Below, piece by piece: positions 17,303 to 25,852 of a DNA stretch of 64,000 nucleotides. Every line of letters starts with the position of its first letter. The stretch's first letter is position 1. The notes beneath the pieces were generated by a model, which did no database searches, was not told the origin of the DNA, and saw only the letters and a list, made by a program, of their open reading frames with translations. The stretch is from Rhodobacter capsulatus (GTDB lineage: Bacteria; Pseudomonadota; Alphaproteobacteria; Rhodobacterales; Rhodobacteraceae), in assembly GCF_005144475.1 (NCBI RefSeq), contig NZ_SWJZ01000015.1, forward strand, positions 1 through 64,000. Reading direction: 5' to 3'. The translations under genes and the position numbers were made by a program.

Positions 17303-17488
17303 ATGGATCTGCGCAAGCGGCGGCCTTTGGCCGGGCCGCAACTTTTTCGGGCGGCCGATGGCCGGTCCCCCGCCCCGGGTCGCGGGGCCCGGTCGGGATG
17401 TGCCCGCGCGCCAGTCGCCCGCCTTTCGTCCCCCCGACACGGCCGCCCCGTCGGCGGCGCCGGTCTTTGCGAAAGGACGACGCCGTGA
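17303..17488 (+). CDS. 61-codon ORF coupled to the ATPase gene
   Basis: ATG at 17303 with AAGGAG six bases upstream; encodes MDLRKRRPLAGPQLFRAADG and then an Arg/Gly/Pro-rich tail, stopping at TGA 17486-17488 which overlaps the GTG start of the next gene (GTGA). The peptide itself looks degenerate. It may be the remains of a former first gene of the operon, or a leader whose translation delivers ribosomes to the next start. No function assigned. Confidence 0.35.
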   Translation: MDLRKRRPLAGPQLFRAADGRSPAPGRGARSGCARAPVARLSSPRHGRPVGGAGLCERTTP

Positions 17489-18258
17489 CCGTGGTCGACC
17501 TCTCCGGGGTGTGCTGGGGGCCGAAGGGGCAGCCGGACCTGCTGTCGGAGATTTCCTTTGCCGTGCCCGAGGGGCAGATCCTGGCAATCTGCGGTGCGAA
17601 CGGGGTGGGCAAATCCGCACTCTTGCGGCTGATCTGCCGCCATCACGCGCCCAGGCGCGGCACGGTGCGGCTCATGGGCCGCGATCTGTGGCTGATGAGC
17701 GCGCCCGAGGCCGCCCGCGCGCTGGCCGCGGTGCTGCAGGACCAGCCGGGCGAATTCGGCCTGACGGTGCGGCAGATCGTGGCGCTGGGGCGGTTGCCGC
17801 ATCGGCGCGGCTGGGGCGCGGGGCTGGCCACGCCCGATGGTGCCGATGCGGCGCTTGTGCGCGCCGCGCTGGACCGGCTCGACCTGACGCGGCTCGCCAG
17901 CCGCCCCTTCGGCACGCTCTCGGGCGGCGCGCGGCAGCGCGTGCTGATCGCCCGGGCCTTGGCGCAGGAGCCGCGGGTGATCGTGCTTGACGCGCCGACG
18001 CCCGCTCTCGACATCTGCCAGCAGCGTGACCTTTGGACGTTGCTCCGGGGCCTCGGGCTGACGGTGATCACCACATTGCCCGACCTGACCTTGGCCGCCG
18101 ACGTCGCCGACCGGGTGCTGGTGCTGCACGAGGGCCGGCTTCTGGCCGATGGCCCGCCCGGGACCGCCCTGACCGAGACGGTGCTTTCCACCGCCTTCCC
18201 CGGCCAGGCGCAGATCGACCGCACCGGCGCAACCCCCGGTTTTTCCTTCCATCTTTGA
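17485..18258 (+). CDS. BtuD/FecE-like ABC ATPase, catalytically impaired
   Basis: 257-residue ATP-binding subunit of the FecE/BtuD type. Walker A GANGVGKS (37-44), Q-loop LQDQ and signature LSGGARQR are intact, but the Walker B block reads IVLDAPTPALD, placing Ala170 where the catalytic Glu belongs, and the H-loop reads TTLPDLT instead of a His-Asp pair. Such an ATPase should bind but not hydrolyse ATP efficiently. GTG start at 17485 is preceded by GAAAGGA. It follows cobalamin riboswitch 1 and is followed by a frameshifted permease remnant, with no intact permease or binding protein here. Best read as a decaying B12/iron-complex importer, though a regulatory nucleotide-binding role is possible. 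Confidence 0.75.
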   Translation: MTVVDLSGVCWGPKGQPDLLSEISFAVPEGQILAICGANGVGKSALLRLICRHHAPRRGTVRLMGRDLWLMSAPEAARALAAVLQDQPGEFGLTVRQIVALGRLPHRRGWGAGLATPDGADAALVRAALDRLDLTRLASRPFGTLSGGARQRVLIARALAQEPRVIVLDAPTPALDICQQRDLWTLLRGLGLTVITTLPDLTLAADVADRVLVLHEGRLLADGPPGTALTETVLSTAFPGQAQIDRTGATPGFSFHL

Positions 18259-18279
18259 GCTTTCCGAAAGGAAGCCCCG

Positions 18280-18420
18280 ATGATCGGCTTTGGGGGCCTG
18301 AGGATGCCGCATCTGGCGCGGCTGGTGCCCGGCCGCGCCCATGCGGGGCGGTGTTCCTGATCCTCGCCGATCTGGGCGCCCGCATCGTCCGCGTCTCGGG
18401 GGTTGCGTCGCGCTGCCCGG
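18280..18420 (+). pseudogene. Remnant of FecCD/BtuC permease
   Basis: Translation from 18280 gives MIGFGGLRMPHLARLVPGRA, which matches the conserved FecCD permease block GFVGL..PHLARL..G.DHR. After an internal deletion the homology resumes in another frame as FLILADLGARIVRV, the next conserved block of the same family (LLLADL.AR). The two pieces are out of frame, and nothing else of the permease remains. It directly follows the Btu-like ATPase, the usual position of an importer partner. Confidence 0.75.
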
Positions 18421-18429
18421 CCCCGTATG

Positions 18430-18444
18430 TGTTATATTATAACA
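18430..18444. promoter_or_regulatory. Zur box (zinc-responsive operator)
   Basis: Perfect 15-bp palindrome tgttatattataaca, the core of the bacterial Zur operator (TGTTATANTATAACA). It ends 14 bp before the CobW-family start codon and overlaps a potential -10 (tatatt), so binding should repress the gene when zinc is plentiful. Confidence 0.88.
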
Positions 18445-18458
18445 ATCACGAGGCCGCC

Positions 18459-19571
18459 ATGACCCGCATTCCCCTGACGCTCCTCACCGGTTACCTTGGC
18501 GCGGGCAAGACCACCTTGCTCAACGCGCTTCTGGCCGATGCTTCGGCGGGGCGGATCGCGGTGGTGGTGAATGAATTCGGCGATGTCGGGCTGGATCACG
18601 ATCTGATCATCGGCACGACCGAGGAAACCGTGCTGCTCGCCTCGGGCTGCCTCTGCTGCACGGTGCGCGGCGATCTGGTCACGGCGCTGGACGGGCTGCT
18701 CATGCGGCGCGCGGCCGGAGACCTGGCCTTCGAGCGCATCGTGATCGAGACCACGGGCCTGGCCGATCCGACGCCGATCCTGCACACGCTGGTCGTCGCG
18801 CCGCAGCTGGGCGGCAGGCTGCGGCTCGATGGCGTGATCACCGTCTGCGATGCGGTGAACGGGGCGGCGACGCTCGATGCCGGGTTCGAAAGCGTGCAAC
18901 AGGTGGCGATGGCCGATGTGCTGGTGCTGACAAAGACCGATCTGGCCCACCCCTTCGACATCGCCCGGCTGGAAACGCGGCTGGCGGCGCTTGCCCCCGG
19001 TGCCCGGCTTTTGCACGCCCGGCACGGCCGGGTGCCGCTGGCCGCACTTTTCGGCCACGGCGCCCCCGGGGCGGGCGGCACCCTGCCCGAGGCCGAAGCC
19101 TGGATCAAGGCGCCGCCGACCGCCCCGCAACCGCCCTTCCCCGCCCAGCGATCCGGCCCGCCTTCCGGCCCGACGCATGGGCTCTTCGGCCTTCCCGCCG
19201 CCAGACCGAGCCCGCAGACCGCGATGATGCCCCCCGCCCGCCATGACGACCGCATCACCTCGGTCTCGATGGTGATCGACACGCCGATCCACCCGGTGAT
19301 GCTCGACCTCTGGCTTGAGACGCTTCTGGCCACCCGGGGCGCGGAAATCCTGCGGCTCAAGGCGGTGCTCTGGGCCGAGGGGATCGACACGCCCTATGTG
19401 ATCCACGGCGTGCAGCATATCGTCGATCCGCCGGTGCGGCTGGCGCGCTGGACCGGCACCGACCGCAAAAGCCGCATCGTGATCATCGGGCGGGACCTGC
19501 CGCAACAGGCGCTGCGCGACAGTGTCGAGATGCTGCGGGCCGGAACGACGGTGCACCCGCTGACCGCCTGA
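18459..19571 (+). CDS. COG0523/CobW-family GTPase, zinc-regulated
   Basis: 370-residue G3E GTPase. Walker A GYLGAGKTTLLN (11-22), the metal-binding CLCC motif (64-67), ETTGLADP and the G4 motif TKTD are present, with a C-terminal CobW_C domain ending ...DSVEMLRAGTTVHPLTA. CobW itself acts with cobaltochelatase, but COG0523 proteins downstream of Zur boxes are zinc chaperones (ZNG1/ZigA/YciC type). The Zur operator 14 bp upstream decides for the zinc branch despite the adjoining B12-uptake remnants. A Pro-rich linker around residues 205-250 is longer than in many members. Start ATG 18459 with GAGG at five bases. Confidence 0.85.
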   Translation: MTRIPLTLLTGYLGAGKTTLLNALLADASAGRIAVVVNEFGDVGLDHDLIIGTTEETVLLASGCLCCTVRGDLVTALDGLLMRRAAGDLAFERIVIETTGLADPTPILHTLVVAPQLGGRLRLDGVITVCDAVNGAATLDAGFESVQQVAMADVLVLTKTDLAHPFDIARLETRLAALAPGARLLHARHGRVPLAALFGHGAPGAGGTLPEAEAWIKAPPTAPQPPFPAQRSGPPSGPTHGLFGLPAARPSPQTAMMPPARHDDRITSVSMVIDTPIHPVMLDLWLETLLATRGAEILRLKAVLWAEGIDTPYVIHGVQHIVDPPVRLARWTGTDRKSRIVIIGRDLPQQALRDSVEMLRAGTTVHPLTA

Positions 19572-19584
19572 GGCCCGGGCCGCC

Positions 19585-21021
19585 TCAGGTCGCGTCGAAA
19601 CGAAACAGCGCCAAGGAGCGTTCGCGTTCGTTCACCTGCAACGGCCGGTTCACCGGGGCATGGGCGCGGGCGGTGCAATCGGCGCGTTCGCACAGATAGC
19701 AGTTCAACCCGATTTCCACCGGCCGGGTGCGGGCCAGGTCGATCCCCTCGGCATAGATCAGCCGCGGCGCATAGGCGACATCGCAACCGAGCCCGATCGC
19801 CAGCCGCTGCGCCGGGGCGCCATGCGTGCCCCCCGCCCGCGTCACCGTGCGCGCCACGGAAAAATAGCTGGCGCCTTCGGGCATGCGGATCACCTGCGTC
19901 TGCACCCGGTCGGGCATCTCGAAGGCGGCGTGGATGTTCCAAAGCGGACAGGTGCCGCCAAAGCGCGAAAACGGAAACCGCCCGGCGCTGAAGCGTTTCG
20001 AGAGGTTCCCCGCCCGGTCCACCCGCACGAAAAAGAACGGGATCCCCCGCGCGCCGTCGCGTTGCAGCGTCGACATCCGATGCGCGGTCTGCTCGAAACT
20101 GGTGCCGAAGCGATGCGACAGAAGCTCGATGTCGTAGCGGTGCGACTCGCAGCTGGCCAGAAACCGGCCGTAAGGCATCATCAGCGCCGCGGCGAAGTAA
20201 TTCGCGAGACTCACCCGCATCAGCGCCGCCGCCGCGGGATCATCGAGCCCCGCCTCGGCGATCAGCCGCGCCAGGATCGGTTCCTGCTCCAGACTGGCCA
20301 GCAGCACGCCGATCTGAAAGCGGCGGCTGGCTTGCCCGAGCAGTTCCGAGAGCAGCAATTCCCGCCGCTCGGGGTCATAGCGGCGCAGCTGGCCCCGCAT
20401 CACCTCGGCCGGGTCGATCCGCACCGTCACCCCATGCGCCGCCAGCCGCCCGGTCAGCGCCAGATGCGGCTCGTGCCGGTGCGGGGCCAATTCGTCCGCC
20501 AGATCCTCGGCGGCGCGGTCCAGCGCGTCGACATGGTTGCGCCGGGCGTAAAACCAGGCCCGCACCGCCTCGACCGGGCGCGAGGTCTCGCCCAAAGCCT
20601 CGACCTTGTCACGGTCGGTCAGCGGGTTCTCCTCGGCCATCGGCGCCAGCACGGCGGCCCGATGCGCCGCCTGCAACCGCACGAAAGCCGCCGCGATCCG
20701 GGGCGAGGCCTGCAACACCGCCTCGATCTCGGCGCGGGGAACGGCATCGGCCCCGGCGGCGGGCGTCTTCAGCGCGGCGGCGAACTCGGCGGCCAGCTGC
20801 GCATCCGCGGCGGGCGAGAGTTCCGAGATGTTCAGATCATAAACCTCGGCCAGCCGCATCAGCAGCTTGACCGAGGCGGGGCGCTGATCGGCCTCGATCA
20901 GGGTGATGTAGCTCGCCGAGACCCCCAGTTCCGCCGCCATCTGCGCCTGCGTCAGCCCCAGCGACTGCCGCAGCACCTTCAGCCTTTGCCCGATGACCAG
21001 CTTTTCCGCCCGCGGCGCCAT
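19585..21021 (-). CDS. ScfR-family transcription regulator (RamB-like)
   Basis: 478-residue short-chain fatty-acyl-CoA-responsive regulator. N-terminal XRE helix-turn-helix (about 10-65: LKVLRQSLGLTQAQMAAELG, SASYITLIEADQRP), a central IrrE/DUF955-like domain with HRFGTSFEQTAHRMSTLQR and IPFFFVRVDRAGNLSKR, and a C-terminal DUF2083-type domain with paired cysteines (NCYLCERADC). The family includes RamB, PccR and MccR. Divergent from malate synthase and isocitrate lyase, so control of the glyoxylate shunt is likely; acetyl-CoA would be the logical ligand. Its start codon lies within an inverted repeat, suggesting autoregulation. Confidence 0.85.
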   Translation of the reverse strand: MAPRAEKLVIGQRLKVLRQSLGLTQAQMAAELGVSASYITLIEADQRPASVKLLMRLAEVYDLNISELSPAADAQLAAEFAAALKTPAAGADAVPRAEIEAVLQASPRIAAAFVRLQAAHRAAVLAPMAEENPLTDRDKVEALGETSRPVEAVRAWFYARRNHVDALDRAAEDLADELAPHRHEPHLALTGRLAAHGVTVRIDPAEVMRGQLRRYDPERRELLLSELLGQASRRFQIGVLLASLEQEPILARLIAEAGLDDPAAAALMRVSLANYFAAALMMPYGRFLASCESHRYDIELLSHRFGTSFEQTAHRMSTLQRDGARGIPFFFVRVDRAGNLSKRFSAGRFPFSRFGGTCPLWNIHAAFEMPDRVQTQVIRMPEGASYFSVARTVTRAGGTHGAPAQRLAIGLGCDVAYAPRLIYAEGIDLARTRPVEIGLNCYLCERADCTARAHAPVNRPLQVNERERSLALFRFDAT

Positions 21022-21057
21022 GTGACAATCCTTACAGATTTTCCGCCTGTCACATGA
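21019..21057. promoter_or_regulatory. Inverted repeat at the regulator start, likely operator
   Basis: catgtgaca (21019-21027) and tgtcacatg (21049-21057) form a perfect 9-bp inverted repeat with 21-bp spacer; a further gtgaca half lies at 21063-21068. One arm covers the ATG of the ScfR-family gene. Placed between the regulator and aceB, it is a good candidate for its binding site. Confidence 0.55.
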
Positions 21058-21177
21058 CGAAAGTGACAGAACAACCCAATGCTTTCAAACACATAATGCA
21101 CATGCGGCATAACATTACTAGCCTGACTTCACCCGAGTCACCCGGCGGCCCGAAGCCCCGCCCCCGAAAGGAACCCC

Positions 21178-22800
21178 ATGTCGCTGGATTGCCCATCCCC
21201 CACCGCCCCGCCGCTGGTCCTGCGCAACCTTCCCGGTCAGGATCTTGTGCTGACCCCCGAGGCGCTGGCCTTTCTGGCCGAGCTGCAGACCCGGTTCGGC
21301 ACCCGCATCCATGCGCTGATGCTGGCGCGGGCCCGGCGGCAGGCGCGGATCGACGCGGGCGCCCTGCCCGATTACCTGCCCGAAACGAAAGAGATCCGGC
21401 AGGGTATCTGGGAGGCCGCGCCGGTGCCCGAAGCCCTGCGCGATCGTCGGGTGGAGATCACCGGCCCGGTCGAGCGCAAGATGATGATCAACGCGCTCAA
21501 TTCCGGGGCGCGGGTGTTCATGGCCGATTTCGAGGATGCGACCGCGCCGAGCTTCGGCAATATCCTCGCCGGCCATCGCAACATGCTGGATTACCGCGAC
21601 GGCACGCTGGCGTTCGACGATCCGAAGACGGGCAAGAGCTATCGCGTCGGCGCCGATCCGGCGGTCCTGATCGTACGGCCGCGCGGGCTGCACATGGCCG
21701 AGGCGAATGTGCTGCTGGCCGGGCAGCCGATCTCGGCGGCGCTCTTTGATTTCGGCCTGACGCTGTGGCATTGCGGCCGGGCGCTGGCGGCCAGCGGGCG
21801 CGGCCCGTTCTATTACCTGCCGAAGCTGGAAAGCCACCACGAGGCGCGGCTGTGGAACGAGGTCTTCGTCTTTGCCCAGGATCGCGTCGGGCTGGCGCGG
21901 GGCACGATCAAGGCGACGGTGCTGATCGAAACCCTGCCCGCCGCCTTCGAGATGGACGAGATCATCTGGGAGCTGCGCGCGCATATCGCCGGGCTGAACT
22001 GCGGGCGCTGGGATTATATCTTCAGCTACATCAAGACCTTGCGCAACCACAAGGATTTCACCCTGCCCGACCGCGCCGAGGTGACGATGGACCGCGCCTT
22101 TCTGGCCAGCTATGCGGCGCGGCTGGTGAAGGTCTGCCACCGGCGCGGCATTCACGCCATGGGGGGCATGGCGGCGGCGATCCCGGTGCGCGGCGACCCC
22201 GAGGCGAACGCCCGCGCCTTTGCCCAGGTCCGCGCCGACAAGCTGCGCGAGGTGGGGATGGGCCATGACGGCACCTGGGTCGCCCATCCCGATCTGGTGC
22301 CGGTCGCGATGGCGGTCTTTGACGCCGAGATGCCGGGGCCGAACCAGATCCGCATCCCGCGCCAGGCCTGGCGGATCGAACCGGCGATGCTTCTGCGCCC
22401 GCATGAGGGCCGGGTGACCGAGGCGGGTCTGCGCACCAACATCTCGGTGGCGCTCGACTATCTGGCGGCCTGGCTGTCGGGGCGCGGCGCGGTGCCGATC
22501 CGCAACCTGATGGAGGATGCGGCCACGGCCGAGATCTGCCGCGCGCAGCTCTGGCAATGGCGCCATCATGGCGTTTCGGTGGCGCTTGCGGCGGGCGGCA
22601 GCCGGGGGGTGAGTTCTGACTGGCTGGGCGAACTGGTGCAGCAGGAGATCGGCGCCGTGCTGGAGCGGATCGGGGCGAACGCCTTTCACCGCGGCCATTA
22701 CGCCGCCGCCGCGCGGCTGCTGCTGGAGGCCGCCACCGCCGAAACCCTGCCCGATTTCCTCACCACCGCCGCCTATGCGGTTTTGAACGCGCTCGACTGA
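21178..22800 (+). CDS. aceB: Malate synthase A
   Basis: 540-residue malate synthase of the A isoform: glyoxylate plus acetyl-CoA to malate. Typical stretches: ITGPVERKMMINALNSGA, FMADFEDATAP, LPKLESHHEARLWNEVF, TIKATVLIETLPAAFEMDEI and FSYIKTLRNHKDF. ATG at 21178 with GAAAGGA upstream. First of two glyoxylate-shunt genes, divergent from the ScfR-type regulator. Presence of both shunt enzymes argues against exclusive use of the ethylmalonyl-CoA pathway. Confidence 0.95.
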   Translation: MSLDCPSPTAPPLVLRNLPGQDLVLTPEALAFLAELQTRFGTRIHALMLARARRQARIDAGALPDYLPETKEIRQGIWEAAPVPEALRDRRVEITGPVERKMMINALNSGARVFMADFEDATAPSFGNILAGHRNMLDYRDGTLAFDDPKTGKSYRVGADPAVLIVRPRGLHMAEANVLLAGQPISAALFDFGLTLWHCGRALAASGRGPFYYLPKLESHHEARLWNEVFVFAQDRVGLARGTIKATVLIETLPAAFEMDEIIWELRAHIAGLNCGRWDYIFSYIKTLRNHKDFTLPDRAEVTMDRAFLASYAARLVKVCHRRGIHAMGGMAAAIPVRGDPEANARAFAQVRADKLREVGMGHDGTWVAHPDLVPVAMAVFDAEMPGPNQIRIPRQAWRIEPAMLLRPHEGRVTEAGLRTNISVALDYLAAWLSGRGAVPIRNLMEDAATAEICRAQLWQWRHHGVSVALAAGGSRGVSSDWLGELVQQEIGAVLERIGANAFHRGHYAAAARLLLEAATAETLPDFLTTAAYAVLNALD

Positions 22801-22923
22801 TGGACCCGATCCCGCTTTTTTCGCCCTTTGGCGGCCCGATCCCCGAAGCTTGCCTGAGACCCTCGGCGCAACCTTTTCCCGCTTCCCCCAACCCCCGGGC
22901 AGAGCCCGTCGAAAGGAAACATC

Positions 22924-24534
22924 ATGAAGAAAAGACAGACTTTTTCGGAAATCCGGTCCGCTATCCTGTGCCGCTACCCCTGCGGGGTCACGCCGGGTGG
23001 CGTTGCGGTCGATGACATCGTGCAGCTGCGGCTGCAAAACACCTGGGACACGCATCTGGACATCGCGCGGGCGATGGCCGGGGTGATGCGCGCCGACATG
23101 GCGGCCTATGACGCCGATCCGACGCAATTCACCCAATCCCTCGGTTGCTGGTCGGGCTTTCACGCCCAGCAGATGATCAAGGCGGTGAAACGGCTGCGCG
23201 GCACGGCACGCGGCACCTATGTCTATCTCTCGGGCTGGATGGTCGCCGGTCTGCGCAACCGTTGGGGCCATCTGCCCGATCAGTCGATGCATGAAAAGAC
23301 CGCCGTCGCCGATCTGATCGCGGAGATCTACACCTCCTTGCGGCAGGCCGACGAGGTGGCGATGAACGATCTCTTCAAGGCGCTGAAGGCCGCGCAGACC
23401 GAGACCGAGCGGCAGGCGGCGATTGCGGCGATCGACGGTTTCGAAACCCATGTCGTGCCGATCATCGCCGATATCGACGCGGGCTTTGGCAATGAACATG
23501 CGACCTATCTTCTGGCGAAAGAGCTGATCAAGGCGGGTGCCTGCTGTCTGCAGATCGAAAACCAGGTCTCGGATGCCAAGCAATGCGGCCATCAGGACGG
23601 CAAGGTGACGGTCCCGCGCGAGGATTTCATCGAGAAACTGCGCGCCTGTCGGCTGGCCTTCGAGGAGCTGGGGGTGGAGGACGGGGTGATCGTCGCCCGC
23701 ACCGACAGCCTTGGCGCCGGTCTGACGCAGAAGGTGCCGGTGTCGCAGCGCCCGGGCGATCTGGCGGCCAACTACCTCAAATGGCTGGCGACCGAGCCGA
23801 TCAGCGCCGAAAACCCGATCCGCGAGGGGGAACTGGCGCTCTATCAGAACGGCGCTTTCGTCAAGCCGCAGCGGCTGGCGAACGGGCTGTTCCCGTTCCG
23901 CCCCGGCACCGGCCGCGCCCGGGTGGTGGAAGATTGCATCGCCTCGCTGACGCTGGGCGGCGCCGATCTTTTGTGGATCGAGACCGACACGCCGAATGTC
24001 GATGAAATCGCCGGGATGGTGGCGGAAATCCGCAAGGTCGTGCCCGATGCGAAGCTGACCTACAACAACTCGCCCAGCTTCAACTGGACGCTGAACCTGC
24101 GCAAGCAGGTGCGCGCGCAGTGGCTGGCCGAGGGCACGATCACCGAGGACGCCTATCCGAACGGCCCCGAGCTGATGAAGCCCGACTATGACGACACGCC
24201 CCTGGGCCGCGAGGCCGATGCCTGGCTGAAGGCCTTCCAGACTGACATCGCGACGCGGGCGGGGGTGTTCCACAACCTGATCACCCTGCCCACCTTCCAT
24301 CTGACGGCGAAATCGATGGATGAACTGTCGCGCGGCTATTTCGGCGACGACAAGATGCTGGCCTATGTCGCCACGGTGCAGCGCGCGGAAATCCGCGGCG
24401 GCGTCTCGGCGGTGAAGCATCAGCACGAGGTCGGCTCGGATCTGGGCGACACGTTCAAGGAGATGGTCGCGGGCGATCGCGCGCTCAAGGCGGGCGGGCA
24501 TGCCAATACGATGAACCAGTTCGCGGCAGAGTAA
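22924..24534 (+). CDS. aceA: Isocitrate lyase
   Basis: 536-residue isocitrate lyase splitting isocitrate into succinate and glyoxylate. The catalytic motif reads KQCGH (219-223, Cys221), one of the two known forms of K(K/Q)CGH. Metal and substrate segments VVPIIADIDAGFGN and LTYNNSPSFNW are present. ATG 22924 preceded by GAAAGGAAACATC. Spacing of 123 bp from aceB could hold a secondary promoter, but co-transcription is likely. At its 3' end it converges with the AppA-like gene. Confidence 0.95.
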   Translation: MKKRQTFSEIRSAILCRYPCGVTPGGVAVDDIVQLRLQNTWDTHLDIARAMAGVMRADMAAYDADPTQFTQSLGCWSGFHAQQMIKAVKRLRGTARGTYVYLSGWMVAGLRNRWGHLPDQSMHEKTAVADLIAEIYTSLRQADEVAMNDLFKALKAAQTETERQAAIAAIDGFETHVVPIIADIDAGFGNEHATYLLAKELIKAGACCLQIENQVSDAKQCGHQDGKVTVPREDFIEKLRACRLAFEELGVEDGVIVARTDSLGAGLTQKVPVSQRPGDLAANYLKWLATEPISAENPIREGELALYQNGAFVKPQRLANGLFPFRPGTGRARVVEDCIASLTLGGADLLWIETDTPNVDEIAGMVAEIRKVVPDAKLTYNNSPSFNWTLNLRKQVRAQWLAEGTITEDAYPNGPELMKPDYDDTPLGREADAWLKAFQTDIATRAGVFHNLITLPTFHLTAKSMDELSRGYFGDDKMLAYVATVQRAEIRGGVSAVKHQHEVGSDLGDTFKEMVAGDRALKAGGHANTMNQFAAE

Positions 24535-24610
24535 ACCAAAGGGAGGATAGATGCGCCGTGCCGCCCCACGACCCCGGGGCGGCCGGATCTGCTCCGGTCC
24601 GCCCCGGCGC

Positions 24611-25741
24611 TCAGGCGAAGAGGCCGGGCACGGCGCCCTGCGGCCCGGCGCCGATCAGCGTCGCCAGGCTGCCCATCGCCGCCCAGTCGAGACCTTGCAC
24701 CGGCGCAAGCCCGGCGCGATGACGCAGCAGCGCCAGCCGTTCCGCACACTCCGCAAGCGGGCCCGAAGCCAGACCGCCGCGCAGGACCCGCCGCTCGGGC
24801 AAGGCCTGACGCAGCTGCGCAACCAGCTGTGCAGAGCGCCCGTCGGCGGTCTCGGCAGCCATCCGCGGACCGGTCACGATCACCACCGCCCCGGCCTCGT
24901 CGCGCAGGCTGGCCAGAATGTCGCCGGTCTCGGGCTCAAGGATCACCCGCACCGACAGCCCCGCCAGCCGCAACAGATCCGCCTTCAGGATCGTGCCGAT
25001 CATCTCGGCCTGCCCGGGCGGCAGCACGAGGCAGACGCGCCCGCGCGGATCGAGCGGCTGCGACGGCCGCCCCGCCCGCTGCAACAGGCTGTTGAGCCGG
25101 GTCTGCGCCAGAGCCCCCTCGGCAAGGCCGATGGCGGCGGCGTCCCGCATCTGACCCAGCCGCTGCAGGCAGGCCTCGACAAACCCGGCCCGCGCCTGCA
25201 GATCGTCGCGCGCCGTCACCGGCAAGGCCGGCTCGGCATCGCAATCCAGCAGCCGTTCGACGAAATCGGGCACCCGGCGCAACAGATCGGACTGCGCAAA
25301 GGATCCCAGCGCATGGTCCTGGGACAGATCGTCGAACACCGGCATCGCCAGCCGGAGGAGGTCTTCCTCGGGGCTCCAGGCCGCCCCCGCGCACAGGCGG
25401 GCCGCGTGCCGATGCACCACCGCGTGGAACAGCGGCCAGCGGGCAAACCGGCGCGCGTCGGTCCACCCGGCGGAGAGAAGCCGCACATCTTCCGGCACGG
25501 TGTCGGGCGCAATCTGCGCCATCGCGGCGCAAAGCTGCGGGCCGGGCCCTTCGATCCACTGCAGCCAGCCGTCCGTCGCCGCGACCGCGGCCCCGCTCAG
25601 CCCAAGATCGCCCGGCAGGGCCGCAAGATCGTGCCGGATCGACCCGCCCCGCCGCGCCCCCGCCCCCTCGGCCGTCCTGCCGATCAGAACCGCCCGCAGA
25701 AGCCGCGACCGGCCTCCCGAAACATCCGCCCTCGTGCCCAT
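24611..25741 (-). CDS. AppA-like protein: eroded BLUF plus SCHIC-like domain
   Basis: 376 residues, not a standard enzyme. Residues about 13-105 resemble a BLUF domain (DGWLQWIEGPGPQL with the flavin-site Gln, ARRFARWPLF with a conserved Trp), but the photoactive Tyr position reads IGRT and the Asn-bearing helix is shortened. A helical middle follows (about 140-235). Residues about 238-340 (VCLVLPPGQAEMIGTILKAD...) align by eye with the haem/cobalamin-type SCHIC domain of AppA/PpaA/AerR, with Gln where the haem-ligand His of AppA sits and no DxHxxG. The gene is controlled by cobalamin riboswitch 2. A redox/tetrapyrrole signalling role is inference. ATG 25741 with AGGAGGGCAGGGACC upstream. Confidence 0.6.
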   Translation of the reverse strand: MGTRADVSGGRSRLLRAVLIGRTAEGAGARRGGSIRHDLAALPGDLGLSGAAVAATDGWLQWIEGPGPQLCAAMAQIAPDTVPEDVRLLSAGWTDARRFARWPLFHAVVHRHAARLCAGAAWSPEEDLLRLAMPVFDDLSQDHALGSFAQSDLLRRVPDFVERLLDCDAEPALPVTARDDLQARAGFVEACLQRLGQMRDAAAIGLAEGALAQTRLNSLLQRAGRPSQPLDPRGRVCLVLPPGQAEMIGTILKADLLRLAGLSVRVILEPETGDILASLRDEAGAVVIVTGPRMAAETADGRSAQLVAQLRQALPERRVLRGGLASGPLAECAERLALLRHRAGLAPVQGLDWAAMGSLATLIGAGPQGAVPGLFA

Positions 25742-25852
25742 GGTCCCTGCCCTCCTCGGTCATGCCTGAACAGGGCGGGGAAATGGCGACACGAAAAAAG
25801 GCGGCGGGCCTTCGGCGTCACGTCCCCCCGGTGCACCCCGCCCGAAACGTCT

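Noticed and set aside
21118-24501. 1127-codon open frame on the minus strand across aceB and aceA
   Set aside because: Shadow of high-GC coding sequence: Arg/His/Gln/Gly-rich, no domains, and both plus-strand genes are clearly real.
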